From Modestobacter italicus (GTDB taxonomy: Bacteria; Actinomycetota; Actinomycetes; Mycobacteriales; Geodermatophilaceae), in NCBI RefSeq assembly GCF_019799965.1, contig NZ_JABGCJ010000006.1, forward strand, positions 246,768 to 310,767: a DNA stretch of 64,000 nucleotides, in the 5' to 3' direction. A program made the position numbers and the translations under genes. Shown one piece after another: positions 34,493 through 44,251 of the stretch; the stretch's first letter is position 1, and each line of letters starts with the position of its first letter. The notes under the pieces are model-generated. The model made no database searches. It was not told where the DNA came from and saw only the letters and a list, made by a program, of their open reading frames with translations.

Positions 34493-35344
34493 ATGCCCGA
34501 GGGAGACACCGTCTGGTTGGCGGCGCAGCGGATGAACACCGCCCTGGCCGGTGCCACGCTCACCACCGGCGAGCTGCGCGTGCCCCAGCTCGCCACGATC
34601 GACCTCGCCGGCGCCACCGTCACCGAGGTCGTCCCCCGCGGGAAGCACATGCTCACCCGCTTCGCCGACGGCCGCACCCTGCGCACGCACTACCGGATGG
34701 ACGGCAGCTGGCACATCTACCGGAAGGGCACTCCATGGAAGGGCGGCCCGGCGCACAGCATCCGGGCCGTGCTGTCCACCGAACAGTGGGACTGCGTCGG
34801 GTACCGGCTGCACGACCTGCGGATCGTGCCGACCAGCGCGGAGAGCGAGCTGGTCGGCCACCTGGGGCCCGACGTGCTCGGCCCGGACTGGGACCTCGAC
34901 GAGGCGCTGCGCCGGCTGCGCTCCCACCCCGACGAGCAGATCGGCGTGGCGGTTCTCGACCAGCGGAACCTCGCCGGCATCGGCAACCTCTACAAGGTCG
35001 AGTCGCTGTTCCTCACCGGCACCCACCCGTGGACCCGGGTCGCCGACGTCTCGGACCTGCCCGGCCTGGTCACCCGCGCCCGCACCCTGATGCACGCCAA
35101 CCGCGACCGTCCGGAGCAGAGCACCACCGGCTCCACCCGGCGCGGCGAGGACCACTGGGTCTTCGGCCGCAGGGGCCGCCCGTGTCGCCGGTGCCGGACG
35201 CCGATCCTGCTGGGTGACCAGGGTCCCGACACCCAGGAGCGGGTCACGTACTGGTGTCCGCGGTGTCAGGCGGCGCGCAACCCGATCGACCCGTCGGCCC
35301 GCACCGGGGAGCCCGGCCACCCGGCGTCCATCGCCGCCACCTGA
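34493..35344 (+). CDS. nei2: Fpg/Nei-family DNA glycosylase, nei2 type, copy 2
   Basis: 283 residues, the same length as the copy 41 nt upstream. Pro2, Glu3, Lys51, the HGIGN-equivalent AGIGN and the zinc finger (PCRRC ... WCPRC) are all present, so both copies should be active. At DNA level the first 231 nt differ from copy 1 at 7 positions, and 167 nt at 34847-35013 differ at 3, while the segment between them and the 3' end are clearly diverged. GATCAT (nAnnnT) ends 6 nt before ATG 34493. The diverged middle segment (KGTPWKGGPAHSIRAVL against PGTRWRGGPAFAVRAVL) may alter lesion preference. Confidence 0.93.
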   Translation: MPEGDTVWLAAQRMNTALAGATLTTGELRVPQLATIDLAGATVTEVVPRGKHMLTRFADGRTLRTHYRMDGSWHIYRKGTPWKGGPAHSIRAVLSTEQWDCVGYRLHDLRIVPTSAESELVGHLGPDVLGPDWDLDEALRRLRSHPDEQIGVAVLDQRNLAGIGNLYKVESLFLTGTHPWTRVADVSDLPGLVTRARTLMHANRDRPEQSTTGSTRRGEDHWVFGRRGRPCRRCRTPILLGDQGPDTQERVTYWCPRCQAARNPIDPSARTGEPGHPASIAAT

Positions 35345-35354
35345 CCGGACACAG

Positions 35355-35394
35355 CCCGACGGCCGCCCCACGCAGTGCGCGGGACGCCGTCGGG
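35355..35394 (+). terminator. Hairpin after nei2 copy 2
   Basis: An 8-bp stem (CCCGACGG with CCGTCGGG) with partial pairing inside, 11 nt after the stop and also just beyond the convergent pspA 3' end. Confidence 0.45.
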
Positions 35395-35409
35395 GTGGTG
35401 CCGGAGTGC

Positions 35410-36246
35410 TCAGGCGCGCTCGGGTCGCTCGGCCGGCTGGTCGGCGCCCAGCGCGGTGCCGTCGACCGAGGGGGTGCCGGACTCGATCGCGCCGGCCGCC
35501 TGGTTGCCACTGATCGCCTGGGTGCCGCCGCCCATCGACGCGCGGATCTCGGCGAGGCGGGACGCACCGGCGACGTCGATGGTCGCCTTCTCCACCTCGA
35601 GCATCCGGCCCTCGACCGAGTTCTGCGCCAGCTCCGCCTGCCCCAGTGCATTGGCGTAGCGGGCCTCGATCTTGTCGCGGACCTCGCTGAGGCTGGGGGT
35701 GTTCCCCGGCGCCGACAGCTCGTTCACCGACCGGAGGGAGGCGGAGACCTGCTCCTGCATCTTCGCCTGCTCCAGCTGGGACATCAGCTTGGTGCGCTCG
35801 GCCAGCGTCGACTGCAGCCGCATCCGGCTCTGCTCGACCGCGCCCTTGGCCTGCTCGGCGGCCTGCAGCGCCTCGTCGTGGCTGCGCTTGAGGTCCTCCA
35901 TCGCCTGCTCCTCGCTCACCAGCTGGGTGGCGAAGGCCTGCGCGGCCTGCTCGTACTCGGCGGCCTTGGCCGCGTCACCGGAGGCGCGGGTCTGGTCGGC
36001 GAGGTTCAGCGCCTGCCGCGCCGAGGCCTGCAGCTTCTCGACGTCCCCGAGCTTCCGGTTCAGCCGCATCTCCAGCTGACGCTGGTTGCCCAGCACGGCG
36101 GCTGCCTGGTTGCTCAGCGACTGGTGCCGCTGCTGCTCCGCCTCGATCGCCTGCTGGATCTGGATCTTCGGGTCGGCCCGCTGGTCGATCTGGTCGTTGG
36201 CCGAGGCCGTCAGGTACTTCCACAGCTTCACGAACGGGTTGGGCAT
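35410..36246 (-). CDS. pspA: PspA/IM30-family membrane-stress protein
   Basis: 278-residue, mostly helical, coiled-coil protein of the PspA/IM30/Vipp1 family that binds and stabilises stressed membranes. The N-terminal amphipathic helix ([20 protein letters not shown]) and the long Gln/Glu/Ala coiled coil ([31 protein letters not shown]) are clear. A Gly/Ala/Pro-rich acidic C-terminal tail follows. ATG 36246 has AGGAGGA 6-7 nt upstream. In mycobacteria the homologue (Rv2744c) lies directly beside clgR and is activated by it; here clgR is 9 kb away. Confidence 0.9.
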   Translation of the reverse strand: MPNPFVKLWKYLTASANDQIDQRADPKIQIQQAIEAEQQRHQSLSNQAAAVLGNQRQLEMRLNRKLGDVEKLQASARQALNLADQTRASGDAAKAAEYEQAAQAFATQLVSEEQAMEDLKRSHDEALQAAEQAKGAVEQSRMRLQSTLAERTKLMSQLEQAKMQEQVSASLRSVNELSAPGNTPSLSEVRDKIEARYANALGQAELAQNSVEGRMLEVEKATIDVAGASRLAEIRASMGGGTQAISGNQAAGAIESGTPSVDGTALGADQPAERPERA

Positions 36247-36409
36247 GGCGGCTTCCTCCTGATCCGGTGCTCCGCTCCGCCGGCGGCGGTCCGGCGCGCA
36301 CACGGGCGACGCTGTCCCGATCATCGTCCCAGGCCGCTCACCCGGCCAGCCACCGCACGCACTCGGCCACCCTCGCGCGGTGTCCCGGCGCACGTCCTGC
36401 TGCACCGAT

Positions 36410-36449
36410 GGCCGTCCTCCAACACCATCGCTGGTGCGGGAGGACGGCC
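36410..36449 (-). terminator. Terminator of pgi
   Basis: An 11-bp outer stem (GGCCGTCCTCC with GGAGGACGGCC) and a 5-bp inner stem (CACCA with TGGTG) around TCGC, 43 nt beyond the pgi stop. Confidence 0.75.
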
Positions 36450-36492
36450 GTTGATCAGGTCACCAGATCAAACCCCGCGGACGGCAGGCGGG

Positions 36493-38121
36493 TCAGACGG
36501 GGCGGCCGCGGAGCCGGCGGTAGTGCTCGACCAGGGCGACGGTGGAGGCGTCCTGGTCCATCTCCGGGGCGGTCTCGCTGACCAGCGCCGGTGCGAGCTG
36601 ACGGGCCATGACCTTGCCCAGCTCGACGCCCCACTGGTCGAAGGAGTCGATCTGCCAGATGACGCCCTCGACGAAGACGGTGTGCTCGTAGAAGGCGATC
36701 AGCTGGCCCAGCGTCCCGGGGGTGAGCTTCGGGGCGAGGATCGTCGTCGACGGCCGGTTGCCCGGCATGACCTTGTGCGGGACGACGTCGCTGGGGGTGC
36801 CGTCGGCGGCGACCTCCTCCGCCGTCCGGCCGAAGGCGAGCACCGCGCTCTGGGCGAACATGTTCGCCATCAGCAGGTCGTGCATGTCCTTGATGTCGTG
36901 GTTGGGCTCGCCGAACCCGATGAAGTCGGCCGGGATCAGGCTGGTGCCCTGGTGCAGCAGCTGGTGGAACGCGTGCTGCCCGTTGGTGCCCGGCTCGCCC
37001 CAGTACACCTCACCGGTCGCGGTGGTCACCGGCTGCCCGTCCCACTGCACGGACTTGCCGTTGCTCTCCATCGTCAGCTGCTGCAGGTAGGCCGGCAGCC
37101 GGGACAGGTACTGGCTGTAGGGCAGGACGGCGTGGGTCTGTGCGCCGAAGAAGTTCGTGTACCAGACGTTGAGCAGGCCCTGCAGCACCGGCAGGTTCTC
37201 CGCCAGCGGCGTGGTGCGGAAGTGCTCGTCGACGGCGTGGAAGCCGGCGAGCATCTCGTCGTAGCCGTCCGGCCCGATGGCGACCATCAGGGCCAGCCCG
37301 ACCGCGGAGGTGAAGGAGTAGCGGCCGCCGACCCAGTCCCAGAAGCCGAACATGTTGTCGGTGTCGATGCCGAACTCGGCGACCGCGTCGGCGTTGGTGG
37401 AGACGGCGACGAAGTGCTTCGCGACCGCCGACTCGTCGGCGCCGGAGGCCAGCAGCCAGTCGCGGGCCACGGTGGCGTTGGTCAGCGTCTCCAGCGTGGT
37501 GAAGGTCTTGGAGCAGACCACGAAGAGCGTGGTGGCCGGGTCCAGGTCGCGGGTCTTCTCCGCGAAGTCGGTCGGGTCGATGTTGGAGACGAACCGGGCC
37601 GTCAGGTCGCGGTCGCTGTGGTCGGCCAGCGCGGTGTAGGCCATCGCCGGGCCGAGGTCGGAGCCGCCGATGCCGATGTTGACCACCGCGCGGATCCGCT
37701 CACCGGTGTGCCCCGTCCACTCCCCCGACCGCACCCGGTCGGCGAACCCGCGCATCTTCGCGAGCACCTCGTGCACGTCGGCGGTCACGTCCTGGCCGTC
37801 GACGGTCAGCGGCTGGGACGCCGGCGCCCGCAGCGCCACGTGCAGGACGGCGCGGTCCTCGGTGACGTTGATGTGCTCGCCGCGGAACATCGCCTCGATC
37901 CGCTCGGGCAGCCCGGCCCGCTCGGCCAGCGCCACCAGCAACTGCACGGTCTCGTCGGTGACCCGGTGCTTGGACCAGTCGACGTAGAGGTCACCGGCCG
38001 TGCCGGTCAGCCGGGCGCCGCGGCCGGCGTCCTCGGCGAACAGCTCGCGCAGCGTGCGGGTGCCGACCTCGCGGTGGTGGTCGGCCAGCGCCGCCCACTC
38101 GTCGGTCGCGGTGATGTCCAT
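36493..38121 (-). CDS. pgi: Glucose-6-phosphate isomerase
   Basis: Interconverts glucose-6-phosphate and fructose-6-phosphate in glycolysis and gluconeogenesis. 542 residues, the usual bacterial long form. Signatures are visible: [15 protein letters not shown] (phosphate binding), [22 protein letters not shown], the catalytic segment MESNGKSV, and [21 protein letters not shown] 38121 has GGAGG 7 nt upstream. It stands between pspA and the sugABC genes, all in minus orientation. Confidence 0.97.
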   Translation of the reverse strand: MDITATDEWAALADHHREVGTRTLRELFAEDAGRGARLTGTAGDLYVDWSKHRVTDETVQLLVALAERAGLPERIEAMFRGEHINVTEDRAVLHVALRAPASQPLTVDGQDVTADVHEVLAKMRGFADRVRSGEWTGHTGERIRAVVNIGIGGSDLGPAMAYTALADHSDRDLTARFVSNIDPTDFAEKTRDLDPATTLFVVCSKTFTTLETLTNATVARDWLLASGADESAVAKHFVAVSTNADAVAEFGIDTDNMFGFWDWVGGRYSFTSAVGLALMVAIGPDGYDEMLAGFHAVDEHFRTTPLAENLPVLQGLLNVWYTNFFGAQTHAVLPYSQYLSRLPAYLQQLTMESNGKSVQWDGQPVTTATGEVYWGEPGTNGQHAFHQLLHQGTSLIPADFIGFGEPNHDIKDMHDLLMANMFAQSAVLAFGRTAEEVAADGTPSDVVPHKVMPGNRPSTTILAPKLTPGTLGQLIAFYEHTVFVEGVIWQIDSFDQWGVELGKVMARQLAPALVSETAPEMDQDASTVALVEHYRRLRGRPV

Positions 38122-38258
38122 CCAGCTGCCTCCAGGGTCCGACCAGGGTCTCCACGGGACAGGTGCGCAGCACGGCTGCGACACAAACCCCGGACCCGAT
38201 CATGCCGGGCGGCACGACCGGCCCGGCGCGGGCCCTCCCGCGCCGGGCCGACCGCCGC

Positions 38259-39509
38259 TCAGGCGGCGCTGATCCCCTGCCCCTGCTCGGACTGCACCTG
38301 CTCGATCCGGTCCTCGGCGGCCATCCGGGTCAGCGCGGCGCCGGCCTCGGCGTCCCGGGTCAGGTTCTCCCCCGTCGTCGGGTCGAAGACGTGCACCTTG
38401 CGGCTGTCCAGCCAGAACTCCGCGTCCCGGCCCTCCCGGATCCGGCTGGTCGCGTCGATCGACACGATCGCCTGGGTGCGCAGCTCCTCGGCGTCCAGCT
38501 CCTTGGACAGCTCGCGCAGCTGGCTGCGGATCTCGTCCGGGGCCTCGTAGGGGATGTAGGCGAACTGCGAGTCGCCCAGCCACTCGGTGACGTCGACCCG
38601 GGCGGTGAACACCGACCCCAGCGGCCGCTTCGCCTCGTCCACGAGGGAGGCATCCTCGAAGTACTCCGGCCGGATGCCGACGAGCAGCAGGTCTCGGCCG
38701 GCGACTGCGGCGGCTCGACGCTCGTCGAGGTCGATGTGGCCGAACGGGGTGGTCAGCCGGGACCCGTCGAGCTGGGCCGGGAGGAAGTTCATCGGCGGTG
38801 AGCCGATGAAGCCCGCCACGAAGAGGTTCACGGGCTGCTCGTACAGCTCCCGCGGCGAGGCGACCTGCTGGATCTTGCCCTTGCGCAGCACGCAGACCCG
38901 GTCGCCCAGGGTCATCGCCTCGGTCTGGTCGTGGGTGACGTAGACGGTGGTGATGCCCAGCCGGCGCTGCAGCCGGGAGATCTCCGTGCGCATCTGCCCG
39001 CGCAGCTTGGCGTCCAGGTTCGACAGCGGCTCGTCGAAGAGGAACGCCTCGGCCTGGCGGACGATCGCCCGGCCCATCGCCACCCGCTGGCGCTGACCAC
39101 CGGAGAGGTTGGCCGGCTTGCGCTCCAGGTGCTCGTGCAGCTCCAGGACGTCGGCCGCCTCGTTCACCCGACGGGTCACCTCCGCGTCGTCCACCTTGGC
39201 CAGCCGCAGCGGGAAGGCGATGTTCTCGAACACGGTCAGGTGCGGGTACAGCGCGTAGTTCTGGAACACCATCGACAGGTTGCGCTCCCGCGGCGCCTTG
39301 TCGTTGACCCGCTTGCCGCCGATGACCATGTCGCCGCTGGTGATGTCCTCCAGCCCGACGATCATCCGCAGCAGCGTCGACTTCCCGCAGCCGGACGGGC
39401 CGACGAGGATCATGAACTCCCCCTCGTCGATGTCCAGGCTGACGTCGTTCACCGCCGGGAAGCCGTCGCCGTACTTCTTGACGATGTTCTTCATCTCGAT
39501 CGAGGCCAT
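38259..39509 (-). CDS. sugC: Trehalose-type ABC importer, ATP-binding protein
   Basis: 416-residue MalK/UgpC-like ATPase. Walker A GPSGCGKST (37-45), Q-loop VFQNYALYPHLT, signature LSGGQRQRVAMGR, Walker B FLFDEPLSNLDAKLR, His in VTHDQTEAM, then a C-terminal regulatory OB-fold (TOBE) domain (LLVGIRPEYFED). AAGGGA lies 7 nt before ATG 39509. Last gene of lpqY-sugABC; in some actinobacteria such ATPases serve several sugar importers. Confidence 0.93.
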   Translation of the reverse strand: MASIEMKNIVKKYGDGFPAVNDVSLDIDEGEFMILVGPSGCGKSTLLRMIVGLEDITSGDMVIGGKRVNDKAPRERNLSMVFQNYALYPHLTVFENIAFPLRLAKVDDAEVTRRVNEAADVLELHEHLERKPANLSGGQRQRVAMGRAIVRQAEAFLFDEPLSNLDAKLRGQMRTEISRLQRRLGITTVYVTHDQTEAMTLGDRVCVLRKGKIQQVASPRELYEQPVNLFVAGFIGSPPMNFLPAQLDGSRLTTPFGHIDLDERRAAAVAGRDLLLVGIRPEYFEDASLVDEAKRPLGSVFTARVDVTEWLGDSQFAYIPYEAPDEIRSQLRELSKELDAEELRTQAIVSIDATSRIREGRDAEFWLDSRKVHVFDPTTGENLTRDAEAGAALTRMAAEDRIEQVQSEQGQGISAA

Positions 39510-39552
39510 CAGTTCGTCCCTTTCGCGATCAGCATGGGTCGGCGGGAGGGCG

Positions 39553-40386
39553 TCAGCCCTTGACGGCGCCGTTGGTGAGGCCGGCGACGATGCGCCGCTG
39601 GAAGAGCAGGACCAGGACGACGACCGGGATGGTGACGATGACCGCGGCCGCGGCGATCGCCCCGGTGGGGTCCTCGAACTGGGAGGCACCGGAGAACAGC
39701 CCCAGCGCCGCCGGGACCGGTCGGGCGTCCTCGGTGGAGGTCAGCGAGATCCCGTACACGAAGTCGTTCCAGGCGATGAAGAACGCGATGATCGCCGTGG
39801 TGAACACCCCGGGTGCGGCCAGCGGGACGATCACCTTGCGGAAGGCCTGCCAGGTGGTGGCGCCGTCCACCTGGGCCGCCTGCTCCATCTCCCAGGGGAT
39901 CTCCCGGAAGAAGGCGGACATCGTCCAGATGGAGATCGGCAGCGTGAGCGACAGGTACGGGATGATCAGCCCGGGCCAGGTGTCGTAGAGCCCGATGTTG
40001 CGCCACAGGTTGAACAACGGCGTGACGATCGAGATCACCGGGAAGATCGCCACCGCGAGCGCCGTCCCGAGGATGAACTTCTTCCCCGGGAAGTCGAGCC
40101 GGGCGATCGCGTAGGCCGCGAACATGGCCAGCAGGCAGGAGATCGCCGTGGCGATCAGGCAGATGCCGAACGAGTTGCGCAACGCCGGCAGGAACAGGTC
40201 GCTGGCCCCACCGGTGAGGATCAGCGAGTAGTTGTCCGTGGTCGCGTTCGTCGGCAGGAAGTCGCCGTTGTTCAGGTCGCTGGGCGCCTTGAACGACAGC
40301 GACACGATCCAGGCGATCGGCGCCAGCGCATAGAGGACGATCGCCACACCGGCGACGCCCCACCAGGCCTTCTCCTTGCCCGACAT
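39553..40386 (-). CDS. sugB: Trehalose-type ABC importer, permease
   Basis: 277-residue MalG-like permease with six hydrophobic segments and the EAA loop MEQAAQVDGATTWQAF. ATG 40386 overlaps the sugA stop codon by one base (TGATG), so translation is coupled. Confidence 0.92.
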   Translation of the reverse strand: MSGKEKAWWGVAGVAIVLYALAPIAWIVSLSFKAPSDLNNGDFLPTNATTDNYSLILTGGASDLFLPALRNSFGICLIATAISCLLAMFAAYAIARLDFPGKKFILGTALAVAIFPVISIVTPLFNLWRNIGLYDTWPGLIIPYLSLTLPISIWTMSAFFREIPWEMEQAAQVDGATTWQAFRKVIVPLAAPGVFTTAIIAFFIAWNDFVYGISLTSTEDARPVPAALGLFSGASQFEDPTGAIAAAAVIVTIPVVVLVLLFQRRIVAGLTNGAVKG

Positions 40387-41348
40387 CAGCCTTCCCCCCT
40401 CGACTGGGACAGGTCGACCTTGAAGCCCTTGATGAAGCTCATCGCGATGAAGACGACCGCCAGGAACAGCAGGACCGAGACCGCCGACCCCAGCCCGATC
40501 TCCAACCGCGAGATGGTCTGCCGGTAGGCCAGGAAGGAGACCGACTCGGTCGCGTTCGCCCCGCCGGTCATGATGAAGATGCTGTCGAAGACGCGGAACG
40601 CGTCCAGGGTGCGGAACAGCAGGGCCACCATGATCGCGGCCTTCATGTTGGGCAGGGTGACCCGGCGCATCCGCTGCCACCAGGTCGCGCCGTCGACCTT
40701 CGCCGCCTCCTGCAGCACCTCCGGCACCTGGGCGAGCCCGGCCAGCAGGAGCAGCGAGATGAACGGCGTGGTCTTCCAGATCTCGGCCAGGCAGATGACC
40801 AGCAGCGAGGTCCAGGTGCCGCCGAACCAGTCCGTGTCCTCCCCGATGCCGGGGAGGAAGGAGAACCACGAGTTGATGAAGCCGGTCTGGATGTCGAAGG
40901 CGAACTGCCACGCGAAGGCCGACACCACGGTGATGACGGCGTAGGGGATGAGGATCGCCGCCCGGAGCACCGGCCGGATCGTGCTGAGCGCCTTGGCCAT
41001 CACCATCGCCAGCGCGAAGCCGAGCACCAGCTCGACGGCGACGGTCACCAGCGTGATGAACCCGGTGACCAGCAACGACCGCCACCACAGCCAGTCGGAC
41101 AAGATCACGCCGTAGTTCGACAGGCCGGTGAACGACCGGTTGTCCGGGTCGGTCAACCGGAAGTCGAACAGCGAGTCGTAGACCGCCTGGGCGATCGGGT
41201 AGGCGGTCACCAGCAGCATGACCGCCAGGGCCGGGCCGGCCAGCAACCAGCCGAGCTTCCGCTCGCTCCGGGCCCGGTCGCTCGTCGTCCCGCCGGGGGC
41301 GGAGACCGGCTGGGTCTTCTCCACCGGGGGCAGCGTCGTCTGCGTCAC
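40386..41348 (-). CDS. sugA: Trehalose-type ABC importer, permease
   Basis: 320-residue MalF-like permease. About 30 polar N-terminal residues precede the first helix (LLAGPALAVMLLVTAYPIAQ); EAA loop LQEAAKVDGATWWQRM. GTG 41348 overlaps the lpqY stop by 4 nt (GTGA). Confidence 0.92.
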   Translation of the reverse strand: MTQTTLPPVEKTQPVSAPGGTTSDRARSERKLGWLLAGPALAVMLLVTAYPIAQAVYDSLFDFRLTDPDNRSFTGLSNYGVILSDWLWWRSLLVTGFITLVTVAVELVLGFALAMVMAKALSTIRPVLRAAILIPYAVITVVSAFAWQFAFDIQTGFINSWFSFLPGIGEDTDWFGGTWTSLLVICLAEIWKTTPFISLLLLAGLAQVPEVLQEAAKVDGATWWQRMRRVTLPNMKAAIMVALLFRTLDAFRVFDSIFIMTGGANATESVSFLAYRQTISRLEIGLGSAVSVLLFLAVVFIAMSFIKGFKVDLSQSRGEG

Positions 41349-42703
41349 AGCAGCTGCTCCTTCCGCAGCACGGCGGTGATCAGGTCGGTCGCCGCCTCCG
41401 GGGTCTCCTGCGGGTCGACCGACGACGGCGGGTGGTAGACCCGCTGGATGCCGCCGGACACCTCGCTGTAGTACGGCGTCTGCGGCCGCGGTGCGGCGAG
41501 CTCGAGGGAGTCACGGATGGTCGGCGCCATCGGGAACTGCTCCAGCACCTCCGGGTCGTCGTACACCGCGGTGTCCGACGCCGGGTTGCCGTTGGTGGTG
41601 AAGTAGTACGCCTGGTTCTCCGTCGAGGTGATGCACTCGGTCGCCTCGTAGGCGAGGTCGACGTTCTGGCTGAAGGCACCGACGCCCAGGTTGATCCCGC
41701 CGTAGGGCGGGGCGGCCTCGGTCTCGGCGTCCACCCGGGGGTAGATCGCCCAGCCGTAGTCCTCCGGGACCGACGCCTCCATCGTCCCGGCCTCGACCGC
41801 CGCCAGCGCCCGCGGGTAGACGAACGGGTAGTTGACGTTGAACCCGCCCTCGGGGCTCTCGAACGCGGTCGCCGTCGAGTCCTCGTTCGCCGTGGACAGC
41901 GCCGGCCCGGCGGTGCCGCTGGTGGCGATGTCCCGCATCACCTCGGTGGCCCGGCGGCCGGCGTCGGACGTCAGGCCGAGCTGGATCTGCGAGGGGTCGG
42001 TGGAGTTCTCGGCGATGATCGAACCGCCCGCCGACTCGATCAGCGCGTTGAACCAGACCGTCAGTGCCTCCGCACGGATGCCCTGGACACCGACGCGCAC
42101 GTCCTGCTCCTGGGCCGCCTGGACGATCTGGTCCCAGGTCACCGGCTGGGTCATGTCCAGCCCGGCCGCCTCGGCCACCGACTCCCGGTACCAGAGCAGC
42201 TGGGTGTTCGCCCAGAACGGGACGGCGACCAGCTCGTCGTCCCAGGTGGAGCCCTCGATGGCGCTGTCCACCACGTCCTCGGTGACCCGCTCGGCGACGT
42301 CCTCGGGGACCGGTGCGAGGAACCCCGCCTCGGCGAACTCCGGGATGAACGGCGGGTCCAGGCTCATGATGTCGATCGAGGCGTCATTGGCGGCCAGCCG
42401 GCGGATCAGCTGCTCGCGCTGCTCGGACGCCTCACGCGGCAGCACCGACGTCTCGATCCGGTAGCGCCCGCCCGCCTCGTCGGTGCAGCGCGCGGCGATC
42501 TCCGCCTGCCCGCCCGAGTCGGGGTTGGTGTACCAGGTGAGCGTCGGGACGCCGCCGTCGTCGCTGCCGCACCCGGCCAGCGTCGAGGCCAGCACCCCGG
42601 CCGCGGCCGCACCGGCGAGCGCCCGGCGCACCCGGCGCGACCGGAGCGGCCCGGCCCGCCCTGCCCGTCCTCCGTCGTCTCCGACCCAGCTGACGTCCGG
42701 CAC
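41345..42703 (-). CDS. lpqY: Trehalose-type substrate-binding lipoprotein
   Basis: 452-residue family-1 solute-binding lipoprotein. The signal peptide ends in TLAGC with Cys45 lipidated. It resembles mycobacterial LpqY in several blocks as recalled: the N-terminal WYTNP strand, SEQREQLIRRLAANDASIDI, PEFAEAGFLAPV, ANTQLLWYR and PPYGGINLGVGAFS. LpqY-SugABC imports trehalose released from the cell wall, and the same gene order is kept here; trehalose is therefore the likely substrate. GTG 42703 has GGAGG 9 nt upstream, and a promoter lies at 42757-42785. Confidence 0.88.
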   Translation of the reverse strand: MPDVSWVGDDGGRAGRAGPLRSRRVRRALAGAAAAGVLASTLAGCGSDDGGVPTLTWYTNPDSGGQAEIAARCTDEAGGRYRIETSVLPREASEQREQLIRRLAANDASIDIMSLDPPFIPEFAEAGFLAPVPEDVAERVTEDVVDSAIEGSTWDDELVAVPFWANTQLLWYRESVAEAAGLDMTQPVTWDQIVQAAQEQDVRVGVQGIRAEALTVWFNALIESAGGSIIAENSTDPSQIQLGLTSDAGRRATEVMRDIATSGTAGPALSTANEDSTATAFESPEGGFNVNYPFVYPRALAAVEAGTMEASVPEDYGWAIYPRVDAETEAAPPYGGINLGVGAFSQNVDLAYEATECITSTENQAYYFTTNGNPASDTAVYDDPEVLEQFPMAPTIRDSLELAAPRPQTPYYSEVSGGIQRVYHPPSSVDPQETPEAATDLITAVLRKEQLL

Positions 42704-42756
42704 CGGCCACCGCCTCCGTTCACCCGCAGCGACCTCGTCGTCGCCGTGGACATCGG

Positions 42757-42785
42757 AGAGTGGCCCAGCCCACAGGGAGTGTCAA
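42757..42785 (-). promoter_or_regulatory. Promoter of lpqY-sugABC
   Basis: On the minus strand TTGACA (42780-42785) and CACTCT (42757-42762) are spaced by exactly 17 nt, in the gap between the DUF4032 gene and lpqY. The leader would be about 45 nt. Confidence 0.55.
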
Positions 42786-42823
42786 CCGGAGCGAGACGCA
42801 GCGGTGACCAGCGGGAGACGGGG

Positions 42824-44053
42824 TCAGGAACGCGCGGCGATCACCGACGGCGTGGTCACCTCACGCGGGGTGCGGGGCAGCACGTACTGCACGTAGGAGC
42901 GCACCGCGGCCCAGGTGCCGACGTCGAAGCCGGCCCGCTCGGACAGGAACCAGCGGTGCTCCAGCACCTCGTGGAAGAACTCCGCCGGCTCGAGCCGGCC
43001 GGCCAGCTCGGGCGGGACGGCGTGGACCACCGGCAGGTAGACCTCGGTCAGCCAGCGGTGCGCGGCGACGGTCTCGGGCACCGGCTCGCCGCGGCGCTGC
43101 TCGAGGTAGGCACGGAAGGAGCGCAGGTCGTTGAGCAGGCGCAGCGCCTGGTTCTCCTGCACCTGCAGCCCGGTCAGCCGCACCAGCTCGCGCCGGTGCT
43201 GCCCCGGCTCGGCCACCCGGGTCTCCACCCGCAACCGGGCGCCCTCGGCGGAGGTGACCAGCTCGATCTCCCCCACGTCGAAGCCCAGCTCGTTGATCCG
43301 CTGCACCCGCTCGGCCACCCGGTAGGCCTGCTCGTCGGCGCGGAAGACCTCCTCGCGGGTGACCTCGTCCCACAGCGCCTCGTACCGGCCCGGGAGGGCG
43401 TTGGCCACCTCGATCGGGTCGATCTCCTCCGGCAGCAGCTCACCGGCGGCCAGGTCCATCAGCTCCGCGCCCACCCGCTCCCGGGCGAGCTCGACGTCGT
43501 AGGCCCGCTTGCGGGGCGACAGCGACCCGTGCCGCTCGGCGGTCTCGGCGTCGACCAGGTAGGCGGTGTAGGTGCCGGCGTCGGGGCGGAACAGCGTGTT
43601 CGACAGCGAGCAGTCACCCCAGTAGACGCCGGCCAGGTGCAGCCGCACGAGCAGCTGGACCAGGGTGTCCAGCAGCTGCTCGGGCGCCTGCTCGGCCCGC
43701 GGCCCGGAGAACAGGTAGCGGTAGGACATCGAGTACTCGAGGTAGCGGGTGACGAGGATGGCCTGCTGGTCGTCGGGCCGGTCGAAGCAGATGCCGAGCA
43801 CCGACACCGAGGGCAGACCCTCGCCCTCGAACTCCGTCAGCAGCGCGTACTCGTGCCGGGCCAGCGGCTCGGCGATCTCCTTCAGCGCGTAGACCCGGCC
43901 CTCGCTGGCGGTGAACCGCACGACGTGCCGGGAGATGCCCCGCTGCGGGACCTCGAGCAGCAGGTCCTCGTCCCACTCCTCCAGCGGCTGGTGCCAGGGC
44001 AGGGTCAGCAGCCCCGCCGCCTCGGCGGCCGGGGGTCGGAACAGGTACCGCAT
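42824..44053 (-). CDS. DUF4032 protein with kinase-like fold
   Basis: 409 residues. The N-terminal 230 or so residues look like a small-molecule or LPS-type protein-kinase fold: YALKEI (candidate Lys), GVYWGDCSLSNTLF (HxDxxxxN-like catalytic loop with Asp and Asn but Gly for His) and AYLVDAETAE (metal-binding Asp in place of DFG). The C-terminal half is the DUF4032 helical domain. ATG 44053 has GGAG 6 nt upstream. It precedes lpqY on the same strand, but lpqY has its own promoter. Whether it phosphorylates a sugar or another substrate is unknown. Confidence 0.85.
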   Translation of the reverse strand: MRYLFRPPAAEAAGLLTLPWHQPLEEWDEDLLLEVPQRGISRHVVRFTASEGRVYALKEIAEPLARHEYALLTEFEGEGLPSVSVLGICFDRPDDQQAILVTRYLEYSMSYRYLFSGPRAEQAPEQLLDTLVQLLVRLHLAGVYWGDCSLSNTLFRPDAGTYTAYLVDAETAERHGSLSPRKRAYDVELARERVGAELMDLAAGELLPEEIDPIEVANALPGRYEALWDEVTREEVFRADEQAYRVAERVQRINELGFDVGEIELVTSAEGARLRVETRVAEPGQHRRELVRLTGLQVQENQALRLLNDLRSFRAYLEQRRGEPVPETVAAHRWLTEVYLPVVHAVPPELAGRLEPAEFFHEVLEHRWFLSERAGFDVGTWAAVRSYVQYVLPRTPREVTTPSVIAARS

Positions 44054-44206
44054 CGCGCGCTCCGGATGTCGATCGACCGGGGATGTCCCTCCCCGGTCCT
44101 GGCACGGCCGTCAGCGCCTCCAGTGGCGTCCTGCGGTCACCCTGCCATGGTGGCCGGGGGCGGGGCCCCCGGCGCCCCCGGCCGGCCCGCTCGGCCGCGG
44201 GCGCCC

Positions 44207-44236
44207 CAGGGTGCTCCCGACGTCGGGAGCACCCTG
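44207..44236 (-). terminator. 30-bp palindromic terminator after the TetR gene
   Basis: A perfect 15-bp inverted repeat with no spacer (44207-44236, symmetric about CGAC/GTCG), 15 nt beyond the TetR stop. Confidence 0.75.
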
Positions 44237-44251
44237 CGGGCACCGCCGGGG

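Noticed and set aside
35254-38550. A 1098-codon plus-strand frame opposite pspA and pgi
   Set aside because: Antisense to two well-supported genes and of shadow-like composition.
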